Of a stretch of DNA of 45,520 bases, positions 27,063-37,144 are shown piece by piece. The translations under genes were made by a program, and so were the position numbers. The notes beneath the pieces are model-generated. The model was not told the origin of the DNA. It saw only the letters and a program-made list of their open reading frames with translations, and did not search any database. The DNA lies in contig JABXJX010000008.1 of assembly GCA_013375375.1 (NCBI GenBank), positions 1 to 45,520 on the forward strand. The letters are read 5' to 3'. This DNA comes from Desulfobacterales bacterium (GTDB taxonomy: Bacteria; Desulfobacterota; Desulfobacteria; Desulfobacterales; C00003060). Each line of letters begins with the position of its first letter. Positions within the stretch are counted from its first letter, which is position 1.

Positions 27063-28541
27063 ATGGACGAAACAAGTGAAATAATCAGCCAGCGACGCGG
27101 CAAGGCAAAAGCGTTGACTGATCAGGATGTTGAGCTTTACCCCAACGACTTCAAGGTGTCGCACACGGTTGATGCCGTGAAAAAGTATATTCATCAGCGG
27201 ACGGATGCCGCGGATAGTACGGCCGTGTTTGCCATGGCGGGCCGCATAACGGGACTCAGGAGCTTTGGGAAGGCGACCTTCATTCACTTTAGAGATTATA
27301 CCGGACAACTTCAGGCCTACATAAAACGAGACGAAGTCGGCCAGGAGGCACATGTCTTATTCAAACAATTTGATATTGGCGATTTTATCGGCGTTAAAGG
27401 AAGTGTGTTTCAGACCAAAACGGGTGAGTGGACCCTCTTGGCCAAGGAGATTCGACTCCTTTGCAAGGCCACCAGGCCTCTCCCCGAGAAGTTCCACGGA
27501 TTGAGGGATCCGGAAAAACGCTACCGCCAAAGGTATCTTGATCTCATCATGAACTCGAATGTGCGGGATATCTTCATCAAGAGGACTCATATCATTCAAG
27601 CATTTAGGAATTTTTTATTGGAGAGAGATTTTTTAGAGGTGGATACACCAATGATGCAACCCATACCTGGTGGGGCCGAGGCAACCCCTTTTAAGACCTT
27701 CCACGATGCCCTCGGGATGGAGCTTTTTTTGCGGATTGCACCGGAGCTTTATCTGAAGCGGCTGGTGATAGGGGGATTTGAACGTGTTTTTGAAATTAAT
27801 CGCAGTTTTAGAAACGAGGGGATTTCAACCGAGCACAATCCAGAGTTCACTATGCTGGAGTTCTATCAAGCCTATGCAACTTACAAAGATCTCATGTCCA
27901 TGACCGAGGAGATGTTTGCATTCGTGACGCAGCAGGTTTTGGGAGAGACGCACTTTACGTATCAGGGAAACACGATTGATATGACCGGGCCATGGCGTCG
28001 ACTAACGCTCAAAGATGCTTTGAGCGAACTGGGCGGCATTGAACCTTCTATGTCGGATGATAGAAAACGTTTGCTTGATTTTGCCGAATCAAAAGGGATT
28101 GAGATTAGAAAGACAGGAAAGGTCAGCAAGATCCTGATGAAACTATTTGATGTATTGGTAGAGCCGAAGCTCATTGAGCCGACGTTTGTTGTAGACTATC
28201 CAGCGGAGATCTCGCCCCTTGCCAGGAGGAGCAGTTCAGATCCTGACATGACGGAGCGATTTGAGCTATTTATTGGAGGGCGGGAGATTGCCAACGGGTT
28301 TTCGGAATTGAATGATCCGGTCGACCAAAAAAGACGCTTCTTGGATCAAGTTGCGGACCGGGAGTCTGGTGATAAAGAAGCTCACTATATGGATGAAGAT
28401 TACGTGACAGCACTGGAATATGGCATGCCTCCTACGGCGGGCGAAGGGATTGGGCTTGACCGGTTTGTAATGCTGTTGACTAATGCGGCCTCTATTCGTG
28501 AGGTGATCCTCTTCCCGCAACTAAGAAATGTTGGTCATTAG
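27063..28541 (+). CDS. lysS: Lysyl-tRNA synthetase (class II)
   Basis: FLEVDTPMMQPIPGGAEATPFKTFHDALGMELFLRIAPELYLKRLVIGGFERVFEINRSFRNEGIS; GEGIGLDRFVMLLTNAASIREVILFPQ. Confidence 0.98.
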   Translation: MDETSEIISQRRGKAKALTDQDVELYPNDFKVSHTVDAVKKYIHQRTDAADSTAVFAMAGRITGLRSFGKATFIHFRDYTGQLQAYIKRDEVGQEAHVLFKQFDIGDFIGVKGSVFQTKTGEWTLLAKEIRLLCKATRPLPEKFHGLRDPEKRYRQRYLDLIMNSNVRDIFIKRTHIIQAFRNFLLERDFLEVDTPMMQPIPGGAEATPFKTFHDALGMELFLRIAPELYLKRLVIGGFERVFEINRSFRNEGISTEHNPEFTMLEFYQAYATYKDLMSMTEEMFAFVTQQVLGETHFTYQGNTIDMTGPWRRLTLKDALSELGGIEPSMSDDRKRLLDFAESKGIEIRKTGKVSKILMKLFDVLVEPKLIEPTFVVDYPAEISPLARRSSSDPDMTERFELFIGGREIANGFSELNDPVDQKRRFLDQVADRESGDKEAHYMDEDYVTALEYGMPPTAGEGIGLDRFVMLLTNAASIREVILFPQLRNVGH

Positions 28542-28570
28542 AGTTAGTAACCGATGCCGGATACCCGATT

Positions 28571-28612
28571 ACCAGTAACGAGCAACCAGTAACGAGTAAC
28601 GAGCAACGAGCA
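28571..28612. repeat. Short imperfect direct repeats (accagtaacgagca units)
   Basis: accagtaacgagca-accagtaacgag-taacgagca-acgagca between lysS and lolC. Confidence 0.8.
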
Positions 28613-28618
28613 CAAATC

Positions 28619-29881
28619 ATGTCTTTTGAATTTTTTGTTGGCCTTCGATATCTTCGGGCCAAACGAAAACAGGCTTTTATTTCGGTTATCACGTTCATCT
28701 CCATGGCAGGGGTTATGCTTGGGGTAATGGCTATGATGGTCGTGCTGGCGGTGATGACCGGCTTCAGTACAGACATCAAATCCAAGATATTGGGAGCAAA
28801 TGCCCATATCAGGGTCATGAGCCTCAGTGGCAAGTTAGACCAACACAAAGAGGTCATCAAAAAGATTGAGACTATCGAGGGTGTAAAAGCTACAGCCCCT
28901 TTTATTTATAGCCAAGTCATGCTCCGTTGCGGACCTCATGTTTCCGGGGCTGTTTTGAGGGGGATTGATCCATCACGGGTCGGGCGTGTAGTGGATCTGG
29001 AAAAGAGTGTGAAGAAGACCGATTTGTGTGCTCTGGAAAGGGTAAGCAATCATAACACCTACACGAAAGAGGAAAGGAAGGTGCCACCCGGCATCATCCT
29101 GGGGAAGGAACTTTCCCGGCTGTTGACGGCATATCCGGGAGACGAAGTCTATGTCGTATCACCCTTTGGTGGTAGTCTGACACCTATTGGAGGTCGCATA
29201 CCTCATATGAAAAAGTTTAAAGTCGTGGGCCTTTTTGATTCAGGCATGTACGATTATGATACATCCTTTGCTTACGTTTCCATTGAGTCGGCGCAGCAGC
29301 TATTTAGGCTTGGGCAATCGGTTCATGGCATAGAGGTTAAGGTGAATGACATTTACAATGTCGATAAGATTTCAGGGTCAATTCGCGAGTGTCTGGGGAC
29401 CGCCTATTGGACACAGGACTGGATGCAAATGAACAAGAATTTTTTCTCAGCCCTAAAACTCGAAAAGACGGTGATGTTTATTATCTTGGTCTTGATTATT
29501 TTAGTAGCCGCTTTTAATATCATCAGCACCCTGATTATGATGGTCATGGAGAAGACAAAAGATATTGCCGTACTCAAATCTATGGGTGCCAGTAGCAAAA
29601 GTATCATGAAGATCTTTATCTTGGATGGTCTCGTTATAGGTATTATTGGTACCATCCTCGGAATCATGGGAGGAGGCATACTTTGTTTTTTGTTGAAGCG
29701 TTATGAATTTGTGAAACTTCCGAGCGATGTTTACTACATTTCTACGCTTCCCGTCAGGGTGCAGCTGGTCGACGTGGTCCTGATAACCCTGTCTGCCATA
29801 GCCATCAGCTTTTTGGCTACCCTCTATCCTTCCTATAAAGCATCCAGGTTGGACCCTGCCGCAGCCATCAGGTATGAATAG
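28619..29881 (+). CDS. lolC: Lipoprotein-releasing ABC transporter permease LolC/E
   Basis: FEFFVGLRYLRAKRKQAFISVITFISMAGVMLGVMAMMVVLAVMTGF; KTKDIAVLKSMGAS...LDGLVIGIIGTILG. Confidence 0.94.
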   Translation: MSFEFFVGLRYLRAKRKQAFISVITFISMAGVMLGVMAMMVVLAVMTGFSTDIKSKILGANAHIRVMSLSGKLDQHKEVIKKIETIEGVKATAPFIYSQVMLRCGPHVSGAVLRGIDPSRVGRVVDLEKSVKKTDLCALERVSNHNTYTKEERKVPPGIILGKELSRLLTAYPGDEVYVVSPFGGSLTPIGGRIPHMKKFKVVGLFDSGMYDYDTSFAYVSIESAQQLFRLGQSVHGIEVKVNDIYNVDKISGSIRECLGTAYWTQDWMQMNKNFFSALKLEKTVMFIILVLIILVAAFNIISTLIMMVMEKTKDIAVLKSMGASSKSIMKIFILDGLVIGIIGTILGIMGGGILCFLLKRYEFVKLPSDVYYISTLPVRVQLVDVVLITLSAIAISFLATLYPSYKASRLDPAAAIRYE

Positions 29882-30563
29882 CCAGCAGCCATTGATAAGA
29901 ATCGTAGATGTCCGGAAATCCTTTATTGCCAATGGCAACAGAGTGGATGTGTTGCGAGCTGTGGGCCTGGACGTTTACGAGGGTGAAATGGTCGCTATTG
30001 TGGGGGCTTCCGGTGTTGGTAAGTCAACTCTTCTCCATGTGCTGGGTACTTTAGAACGGCCGGACGATGGCGAAATCCTTTATCATGGAGAGAGCGTTTT
30101 CGCTTACGATGAGCAAAGGCTTGCCTCTTTTCGCAATCAGACTATCGGCTTCGTGTTTCAATTTCACCACCTGCTGCCGGAATTCAATGCCCTGGAAAAT
30201 ACCATGATGCCTGCCTTGATTAAAGGCATGCATGTTAAGGAGGCTTGTGAGCGGGCTGAAGCTATCCTGACCCGAGTGGGTCTAAAGGAACGCCTCAAAC
30301 ATCATGTTGGTGAACTGTCAGGGGGAGAGCAGCAAAGAGTAGCTGTGGCCAGATCCCTGGTATTGAAACCATTGATCCTATTGGCGGACGAACCGACTGG
30401 TAATCTGGATGCCAGGACCAGTGAGTCGATACACGATCTTTTGATTTCATTGAACCGTGATAATGGGATTACAATGGTGATAGTCACTCATAACATGAGG
30501 TTGGCTGAAAAGTTATCCCGCAGAGTGACATTAATAGACGGCAAAGTAGTGGCAATAGATTGA
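29874..30563 (+). CDS. lolD: Lipoprotein-releasing ABC transporter ATPase
   Basis: VGASGVGKSTLLHVLGTLERPDDG, LSGGEQQRVAVARSL...ADEPTGNLD; overlaps the lolC stop. Confidence 0.94.
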   Translation: MNSQQPLIRIVDVRKSFIANGNRVDVLRAVGLDVYEGEMVAIVGASGVGKSTLLHVLGTLERPDDGEILYHGESVFAYDEQRLASFRNQTIGFVFQFHHLLPEFNALENTMMPALIKGMHVKEACERAEAILTRVGLKERLKHHVGELSGGEQQRVAVARSLVLKPLILLADEPTGNLDARTSESIHDLLISLNRDNGITMVIVTHNMRLAEKLSRRVTLIDGKVVAID

Positions 30564-30564
30564 G

Positions 30565-33210
30565 GTGACTATGTTCAAGCGGTCATTATTATTTGCGTTA
30601 ATACTTGTGCTTTGCGCAACTGGTGCAATAACTCAGGAGAAGGTTCGTGTCGTTATCCTTCCGTTCCAAGTTCACGCCCCCGAAAGGCTTGACTATTTAA
30701 GTGAGCAGATCCGGAATCTTGTTGGAAAACAACTGGAAGGAGAAGGAGTCGTGATTGTGGAACCCGACGAACCACTTGAAAGACTGTCCGGCGCCGCGAA
30801 AGGCGATCTAAACCGCTTGCGGGCATTGGGCCTCCGTGTGGGGGCTGATTTTGTGATATGGGGTGGTTTTACCAAGATTGGGAAACGCTTCAGCTTGGAT
30901 GTCAAGGTCATGTCATCATATGGGGATACTCGGCCGGAGCCCGTTTATGTGGAAGGGGCGGGCCTTGAAACCATGCTCGATTCCGTTCAAAGGCTGGCCG
31001 GAGAGCTTGGGATAAAGATATTCAAGCGAGAAAAGGTGGCAGGGGTCATCATTAAAGGGAATAAACGAATAGAATCCGAGGCGATCAAAAGAATAATAAA
31101 GACCAAGGAGGGAAATGTCTATCTGGCAAGACATCTGAAGGATGATCTAAAGTCAATTTATAAAATGGGGTATTTTGGTGATGTTCGCGTGGAGACTTCC
31201 ATCACCCCGGAAGGGAAGGTGGTTACTTTTCAAGTTAGTGAAAACGAAACCATTCGAAATATTAGAATCCAGGGTAATAAAAAGTTTGATGACGAAGAAA
31301 TAAAAGCTGTAATTTGTGCCAAGCCAAGTTCCATCTTGAATATAAATAATCTTCAAGGTGACCTGCGGCAGATCGAAAATCTTTACAAAGAAGAAGGGTA
31401 TCATAATGTTAAGGTGGCCTATAATACAAGGCCGGTGCCTGAGAATCGTGCTGATATTGATTTTATCGTTGAAGAGGGTGAAAAAGTATTCATCAAGATG
31501 ATTTCTTTTGAAGGGATCAAGGCCTATAAGAGTGAGACACTAAAGGACTTGATGAAGACCAAGGAGAAAGGTTTTTTTTCCTGGCTCACTTCGTCAGGGG
31601 ATTTGGATCGTGAAGTCCTGGACCAGGACATGTCTAAGATAACTGCATACTATCATAATCATGGTTATATTCAGACAAAAGTAGCCGAGCCAAAGCTGAC
31701 CTATGAAGGAAAGCGGATTTATATCAACATCAAAATCGACGAAGGTCCCCAATTCAAGGTCGGGAATGTAGACATTCAGGGGGATTTAATTCAGTCAAAA
31801 AGCGAACTGCTAAAAAAGATAAAGATTACCAGGGAAAAGGTTTACAACCGTGAAATTATACGAAAAGATGTTTTGACACTTCAGGACATATACTCAGATG
31901 CAGGCTATGCCTATGCAGATATTTCGCCACACATTGATCAGGACCCCAAAAAACTTAAGGCCGACATCACATATTTGGTCAACAAGAGATCTTTGGTCTA
32001 TTTTGAAAAGATCATTATTACAGGCAACACCAAGACCCGTGACAAGGTCATTCGGAGAGAGCTGAAGGTGTATGAGCAGGAACTGTTCAGCGGTAAGCGC
32101 TTAAAGCGTGGGGCACGTAATCTTTACCGTCTCGATTTCTTTGAAGATGTCAAGGTAAATACCAGCAAAGGGAGTGCCGACGACCAGATGATTCTCAAGG
32201 TTGATGTGACAGAAAAACCGACGGGCGCTTTTAGCTTCGGTGCTGGATACAGCTCCATGAATCGAATGTTTGCTGTAATTTCGATTTCACAGAAAAACCT
32301 GTTTGGGCGTGCCCAAATTCTGAATTTGCAGGCTCAATTAGGCAGAAGAGCCACCTCCTATACACTAAGCTTCACTGAACCCTGGCTTTTTGACATTCCA
32401 CTATCGGCAGGTTTTGACCTTTATAACAAGACTATGGACTATGATACCTATGACAAGAACAGCTTCGGAGGTACTCTTCGGTTTAGCTATCCGGTTTTTG
32501 ATTATACGCGGGCATATCTTTCCTATAACTATGACCGGGCGGAAATTGAAAATCTTACTGACAACGCGTCCACCTTTATCAAGGATATGGCCGAAACAAA
32601 TGTTGCTCACACCCTGACCGGTATTTTGCGCCGCGATTCAAGAGACCGCATTTTCAGTCCTACTGAAGGCTCGGACAACAGCATTACGGTCAAGCATGCG
32701 GGAACGCCTATGGGCGGAGATATCGGTTTTACAAAATATGTTGCGGACTCCGGGTGGTATATTCCTCTTTTCGGGGATACGGTTGGGTTACTGCATGGGC
32801 GTACCGGGTTTATACACGGTGATCCGGCTGGAACGTTGCCTACCTGGGAGCGTTTTTACTTGGGCGGCATGAACACTGTCCGGGGATACGGCTGGAGGGG
32901 TATCAGCCCCACGGACCCTGTGACCGGCGATAAGATAGGAGGCAATAAAATGGTGCAATTCAACGTAGAGCTTCTGCTTCCGATCATAAAAAAAGCGGGT
33001 CTAAGGGGGGTCCTTTTCTACGATATGGGCAACGCTTATGACAATGGAGAAAGCGTAAATCTTTCAACATCAGTGCTGCGGGAAAGTGCCGGCTTCGGTT
33101 TCCGATGGTATTCCCCCGTTGGGCCGATGCGTCTTGAATACGGATATATCCTGGATCCTGATCGGAGAGGTGATGGTGGTTGGGAGTTCACCATGGGGAT
33201 GGCGTTTTAG
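30565..33210 (+). CDS. bamA: Outer membrane protein assembly factor BamA with extra N-terminal domain
   Basis: POTRA repeats (GNKRIESEAIKR, IQGNKKFDDEEIK, ITGNTKTRDKVIRREL) and C-terminal barrel (ERFYLGGMNTVRGYGWRGISP, LRESAGFGFRWYSPVGPMRLEYG, terminal F). Confidence 0.95.
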   Translation: MTMFKRSLLFALILVLCATGAITQEKVRVVILPFQVHAPERLDYLSEQIRNLVGKQLEGEGVVIVEPDEPLERLSGAAKGDLNRLRALGLRVGADFVIWGGFTKIGKRFSLDVKVMSSYGDTRPEPVYVEGAGLETMLDSVQRLAGELGIKIFKREKVAGVIIKGNKRIESEAIKRIIKTKEGNVYLARHLKDDLKSIYKMGYFGDVRVETSITPEGKVVTFQVSENETIRNIRIQGNKKFDDEEIKAVICAKPSSILNINNLQGDLRQIENLYKEEGYHNVKVAYNTRPVPENRADIDFIVEEGEKVFIKMISFEGIKAYKSETLKDLMKTKEKGFFSWLTSSGDLDREVLDQDMSKITAYYHNHGYIQTKVAEPKLTYEGKRIYINIKIDEGPQFKVGNVDIQGDLIQSKSELLKKIKITREKVYNREIIRKDVLTLQDIYSDAGYAYADISPHIDQDPKKLKADITYLVNKRSLVYFEKIIITGNTKTRDKVIRRELKVYEQELFSGKRLKRGARNLYRLDFFEDVKVNTSKGSADDQMILKVDVTEKPTGAFSFGAGYSSMNRMFAVISISQKNLFGRAQILNLQAQLGRRATSYTLSFTEPWLFDIPLSAGFDLYNKTMDYDTYDKNSFGGTLRFSYPVFDYTRAYLSYNYDRAEIENLTDNASTFIKDMAETNVAHTLTGILRRDSRDRIFSPTEGSDNSITVKHAGTPMGGDIGFTKYVADSGWYIPLFGDTVGLLHGRTGFIHGDPAGTLPTWERFYLGGMNTVRGYGWRGISPTDPVTGDKIGGNKMVQFNVELLLPIIKKAGLRGVLFYDMGNAYDNGESVNLSTSVLRESAGFGFRWYSPVGPMRLEYGYILDPDRRGDGGWEFTMGMAF

Positions 33211-33229
33211 TCAAAAAAGGAGGTTGTTA

Positions 33230-33802
33230 ATGAATACACGTATTCTACTGGTAAGTTTGATACTTTGTTTTTTTGGCCTTAGCGGAATCGGTTACGGGGC
33301 CGAGGTGCAAAAAATAGGAGTCGTCGACCTGCAGGAAATAATCGACAAATCGAATGCTGGTAAGCGATCATCTGTTGAGATCAAGAGCCAAGGAAAGAAG
33401 ATGGAAGAGATCCTCAAGAAGAAGGGAACCGAGATTGAAGAACTAAGGAAGGCTCTGGATCAAAAGGCCCTGGTCATGAGTGATGAGGCACGCAAGGCAA
33501 AGGAACAGGACCTACGTCTCAAGATTAACGACATAAAATCTCTCCAAGGGCGGTATCAGGATATACTAAGAGAACTCAACATCAATCTCTCCAGGGAAAT
33601 TACGAAAGATGTTTTTGAGATAGTTAAAAGAATAGGGAAACAAGCGGGCTACACATTGATTATTGATCGCCGTGTAGGAGGCGTGCTTTATGCACCCAAC
33701 GCCATTGACATCACCGACAAGGTCATAGAAGAATATAATGCCATGGACAGAAAACGCGGGAAGAAAAAGGGCGCATCGACGAAGTCAAAGAAAAAGAAAT
33801 AG
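33230..33802 (+). CDS. OmpH/Skp-family periplasmic chaperone
   Basis: Signal peptide, KIGVVDLQEIIDKSNAGKRS, coiled coil, AGYTLIIDRRVGGVLYAPNAIDITDKVI. Start corrected to 33230. Confidence 0.9.
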   Translation: MNTRILLVSLILCFFGLSGIGYGAEVQKIGVVDLQEIIDKSNAGKRSSVEIKSQGKKMEEILKKKGTEIEELRKALDQKALVMSDEARKAKEQDLRLKINDIKSLQGRYQDILRELNINLSREITKDVFEIVKRIGKQAGYTLIIDRRVGGVLYAPNAIDITDKVIEEYNAMDRKRGKKKGASTKSKKKK

Positions 33803-33912
33803 GTTTATGATTGGATGCCAGTGGCCGACAGATATCCGGGATCAGGCATTAGCCACTAAGAGTTCAATATAAACTTCACTTCATAGACGATTAACGAAGA
33901 ATAACAGACAAA

Positions 33913-34935
33913 ATGGAACTTCCTGTACGCAAGATTGCCGAACTGGTCAAGGGCGAGGTTGTGGGTGATGGTGATTTCATCATCAGAGGTGTTGCTGCGT
34001 TTGATAATGCCGGCCCTGATGATATCACCTTTGCTGCATCTGCCGACTTTAAAAAGCGCATTGATGAGACCAGTGCGGCTGCCGTGATCGTTTCATATGA
34101 TGTTTGCGAATCTAAAAAGATCCTTGTACGTGTTAAAAATCCCTCTTTGGCTCTATCCAAAGTGTCTGCTTTATTCCATACAGTTTACCGCCCGGAGGTT
34201 GGGATTGGCCAGGATGCCCATGTAGGGAAGAATTTCAGATGCGGAGTTGATGTTTCCGTGTACCCGGGTGTGTTCATTGGAGACGATGTAACCTTGGGTG
34301 ATCGCGTTACTTTGCATCCAGGAGTGGTGATTGACAATCGTGTTATGGTGGGTGATGAAGTTGTTGTCTATCCCAATGTATGCATTTTGGAGCGCTGCGA
34401 GATCGGTAGCAGAGTAATCATCCATGCAGGGTCCGTGATCGGGAGCGACGGTTTTGGATTTGCATTCGATGGGGACTGCTATCATAAGATTCCACAGGCT
34501 GGTATCGTTCGTATTGATGATGACGTAGAAATCGGCGCTTGCAATACAATCGACAGAGCAACCTTCGGTAGGACCTGGATCAAGCGGGGTGTCAAGACAG
34601 ATAATTTAGTACACATTGCCCACAATGTGGTGGTGGGCGAAGATACCGTACTGGTTGCACAGGTAGGAGTTTCAGGGAGCGTAACTATCGGAAACCGTGC
34701 GATATTAGCCGGTCAAGCCGGGGTAGCACAACATGTCGCCATCGGTAACCGCGTGACCATCGGGGGTCAGTCAGGGGTTACCAAATCAGTTCCCGACGAT
34801 CAGGTTATGTCCGGTACTCCGGCAATGCCCCATCGACTCTGGTTAAAGGTTTCCAGCATCATCCCCAAGCTTCCCGAGATGAAAAAAAGGATAAAAGAAT
34901 TGGAGAAACGTATCAAGAAGCTGGAAAAGTCATAG
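33913..34935 (+). CDS. lpxD: UDP-3-O-acylglucosamine N-acyltransferase
   Basis: Hexapeptide repeats; GSDGFGFAFDG, IDRATFGRTWIKRGVKTDNLVHIAHNV. Confidence 0.97.
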   Translation: MELPVRKIAELVKGEVVGDGDFIIRGVAAFDNAGPDDITFAASADFKKRIDETSAAAVIVSYDVCESKKILVRVKNPSLALSKVSALFHTVYRPEVGIGQDAHVGKNFRCGVDVSVYPGVFIGDDVTLGDRVTLHPGVVIDNRVMVGDEVVVYPNVCILERCEIGSRVIIHAGSVIGSDGFGFAFDGDCYHKIPQAGIVRIDDDVEIGACNTIDRATFGRTWIKRGVKTDNLVHIAHNVVVGEDTVLVAQVGVSGSVTIGNRAILAGQAGVAQHVAIGNRVTIGGQSGVTKSVPDDQVMSGTPAMPHRLWLKVSSIIPKLPEMKKRIKELEKRIKKLEKS

Positions 34936-35088
34936 AAAGTATCTCATTTAAGAGTTTTTCAACAGCCTGTTAGACCAAATTACAAATGTTTTTATCCTTC
35001 AACTTTAGGCACTCGATTGATCAACTGCTTTATAGTTTGATCTTGAGCAGGTCCAATATTTAGCAAACCTATTTGAAAGGCGTGTGAC

Positions 35089-35535
35089 ATGGAAACGGTA
35101 TATGACATTCATAAGATTATGGAGCTCCTGCCACATCGGTATCCCTTTATTCTGGTTGATCGGATTATAGAAGTGGTACCCGATGAACGCATAGTCGGGC
35201 TTAAGAATGTAACGATTAACGAGCCTTTTTTTCAGGGCCATTTCCCGGAAAGACCTGTTATGCCTGGTGTACTGATTGTTGAAGCCATGGCCCAGGTGGG
35301 AGGGGTCCTTGCATATGCTTCTCGTGCACAGGAGAGTCATAAAGAGCTGATCTATTTTATGGGCATTGATAAAGCCCGCTTCCGAAAATTTGTGGTTCCT
35401 GGAGACCAAATCATTCTTGAGATGATTTCCATGAAAAAGCGCTCAAACCTTTTTAAGATGTCCGGCAAAGCGACCGTGGACGGAACTTTGGTTGCAGAGG
35501 CAGAGATCATGGCCATGGTAGGAGAAGAATCATGA
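35089..35535 (+). CDS. fabZ: 3-hydroxyacyl-[ACP] dehydratase
   Basis: [39 protein letters not shown]. Confidence 0.97.
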   Translation: METVYDIHKIMELLPHRYPFILVDRIIEVVPDERIVGLKNVTINEPFFQGHFPERPVMPGVLIVEAMAQVGGVLAYASRAQESHKELIYFMGIDKARFRKFVVPGDQIILEMISMKKRSNLFKMSGKATVDGTLVAEAEIMAMVGEES

Positions 35536-36305
35536 TACATCCTACCGCTGTTATTGATCCGACGGCAGAGATAGGTTCTAATGTGGAAATTGGACCATAT
35601 ACTGTCATTGCCGGAGATGTTCAAATAGGTTCCGGTACCACCATTGGCTCTCATGTGACGATTGATCAGTATACGACCATCGGGCCCGATTGTAAGATAT
35701 TTCAACATGCGGCCATCGGCGCTGTACCTCAGGCGCTAAAATACAAAGGTGAAAAAACGTTCGTGAAGATTGGTCGTGGGACGGCGATTCGCGAATTTGT
35801 AACAATTCACCGAGGGACCGAGTTTGGCGGCGGAATCACAGAAGTTGGTGAAGAGAATTTTTTGATGGCCTATACCCACATTGCTCATGATTGTATTACC
35901 GGTCGAAGGGTTATTTTTGCTAATGCTGCGAGTCTTGGCGGCCATATTAGAATTGGAGATTGTGCCACACTGGGTGCGTTTGTGGCCGTACACCAGTTCG
36001 TGCGGATTGGAGACTATGCCTTTATTGGTGGTGTAACCGGGGTGACAAAGGATATTCCGCCATACACACTGGCATCGGGATCACCCCGCGCCAGGCTCCA
36101 CGGGTTGAATACAGTGGGCTTGAAGCGACATAACTTTTCATCAGAGGCCATTGTTAGCCTCAAAAGGGCCTATCGCATCCTATTTCGACTCGGATTGACA
36201 TTGAACGAAGCCATTGAAAGGGTTACTGCAGAAGTTGACCAGGTAGCAGAGGTCGTTGAGTTAATAGAGTTTATCAAGTCCTCTGAGCGGGGGGTAACGA
36301 GGTAG
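35532..36305 (+). CDS. lpxA: UDP-N-acetylglucosamine acyltransferase
   Basis: [50 protein letters not shown]; overlaps fabZ. Confidence 0.97.
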   Translation: MIHPTAVIDPTAEIGSNVEIGPYTVIAGDVQIGSGTTIGSHVTIDQYTTIGPDCKIFQHAAIGAVPQALKYKGEKTFVKIGRGTAIREFVTIHRGTEFGGGITEVGEENFLMAYTHIAHDCITGRRVIFANAASLGGHIRIGDCATLGAFVAVHQFVRIGDYAFIGGVTGVTKDIPPYTLASGSPRARLHGLNTVGLKRHNFSSEAIVSLKRAYRILFRLGLTLNEAIERVTAEVDQVAEVVELIEFIKSSERGVTR

Positions 36306-36306
36306 G

Positions 36307-37110
36307 ATGCAAAGAATCGGACTCATTGCGGGGAGCGGACAGTTCCCAGGCATTTTTTCAAAGGCTGCCAAGGGAAAGGGGTTGAAGGTTTACGCAGTAG
36401 CCCATGTTGGAGAAACCGACCCCCGGCTGGAAACCTTTGTGGAGGCGATAAAGTGGGTCAAGATCGGTCAATTGAACCAGCTTATTGCATTTTTTAAAGA
36501 AAATGAAGTCAGTGATGCAGTAATGGCAGGGGCCATTACCAAGACCAAAATGTTTTCAGGGGTGAGGCCGGATCTAAGAGCCCTTAAGGTTCTTGCAACT
36601 ATGGATCATACCCAGGATGACGGGCTCCTGCGGGCCCTTGCCGGCGAGATGGAAAAACAGGGGATAACCATTCGGCCTTCCACTTTTTTGTTGTCCGAAC
36701 TCCTGGCAACAAGAGGGTGCTGGACTCGGCGCAAGCCGACTAAATCCGAGATGGCCGATGTGTATTTCGGGTGGGGTATCGTCAAAGAGATTGGAAGGTT
36801 AGATATCGGACAGAGTGTTGTGGTTCGGGGCGGTTCAGTGATGGCGGTCGAGGCGATAGACGGCACTGATGCTACAATAAGACGAGGAGGAAAGCTCGGG
36901 CAGGAAAAGACGGTGATTGTAAAGGTGAGCAAGCCGAATCAGGATATGCGATTCGACGTACCCGCCGTAGGGCTCGAGACGATTAAAGCGATGTGCGATG
37001 TCGGGGCCTCGGTCTTGGCGATTGAGGCGGGCAAAACGCTGACCTTTGACAGGGAAGAGATGGTCGCGCTGGCCGATCGAAACAAGATCGCGATTATAGG
37101 TATAGAGTAG
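36307..37110 (+). CDS. lpxI: UDP-2,3-diacylglucosamine pyrophosphatase LpxI (DUF1009)
   Basis: IGLIAGSGQFP, MAGAITKTKMF, QDDGLLRALAGEMEKQGI, VVRGGSVMAVEAIDGTDATIRRGG. Confidence 0.95.
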   Translation: MQRIGLIAGSGQFPGIFSKAAKGKGLKVYAVAHVGETDPRLETFVEAIKWVKIGQLNQLIAFFKENEVSDAVMAGAITKTKMFSGVRPDLRALKVLATMDHTQDDGLLRALAGEMEKQGITIRPSTFLLSELLATRGCWTRRKPTKSEMADVYFGWGIVKEIGRLDIGQSVVVRGGSVMAVEAIDGTDATIRRGGKLGQEKTVIVKVSKPNQDMRFDVPAVGLETIKAMCDVGASVLAIEAGKTLTFDREEMVALADRNKIAIIGIE

Positions 37111-37144
37111 TTCACATTAGGCACTTTACATTGATTAGGAAGCT

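Noticed and set aside
28571-28612. CRISPR-like repeats
   Set aside because: Units vary in length, have no unique spacers of constant size, and no cas genes are present.
28544-28860. Minus-strand ORFs encoding SLLVTGCSLLVIGYPAS-type peptides
   Set aside because: They translate the intergenic tandem repeat and the antisense of lolC; the periodic peptide is a by-product of the DNA repeat.
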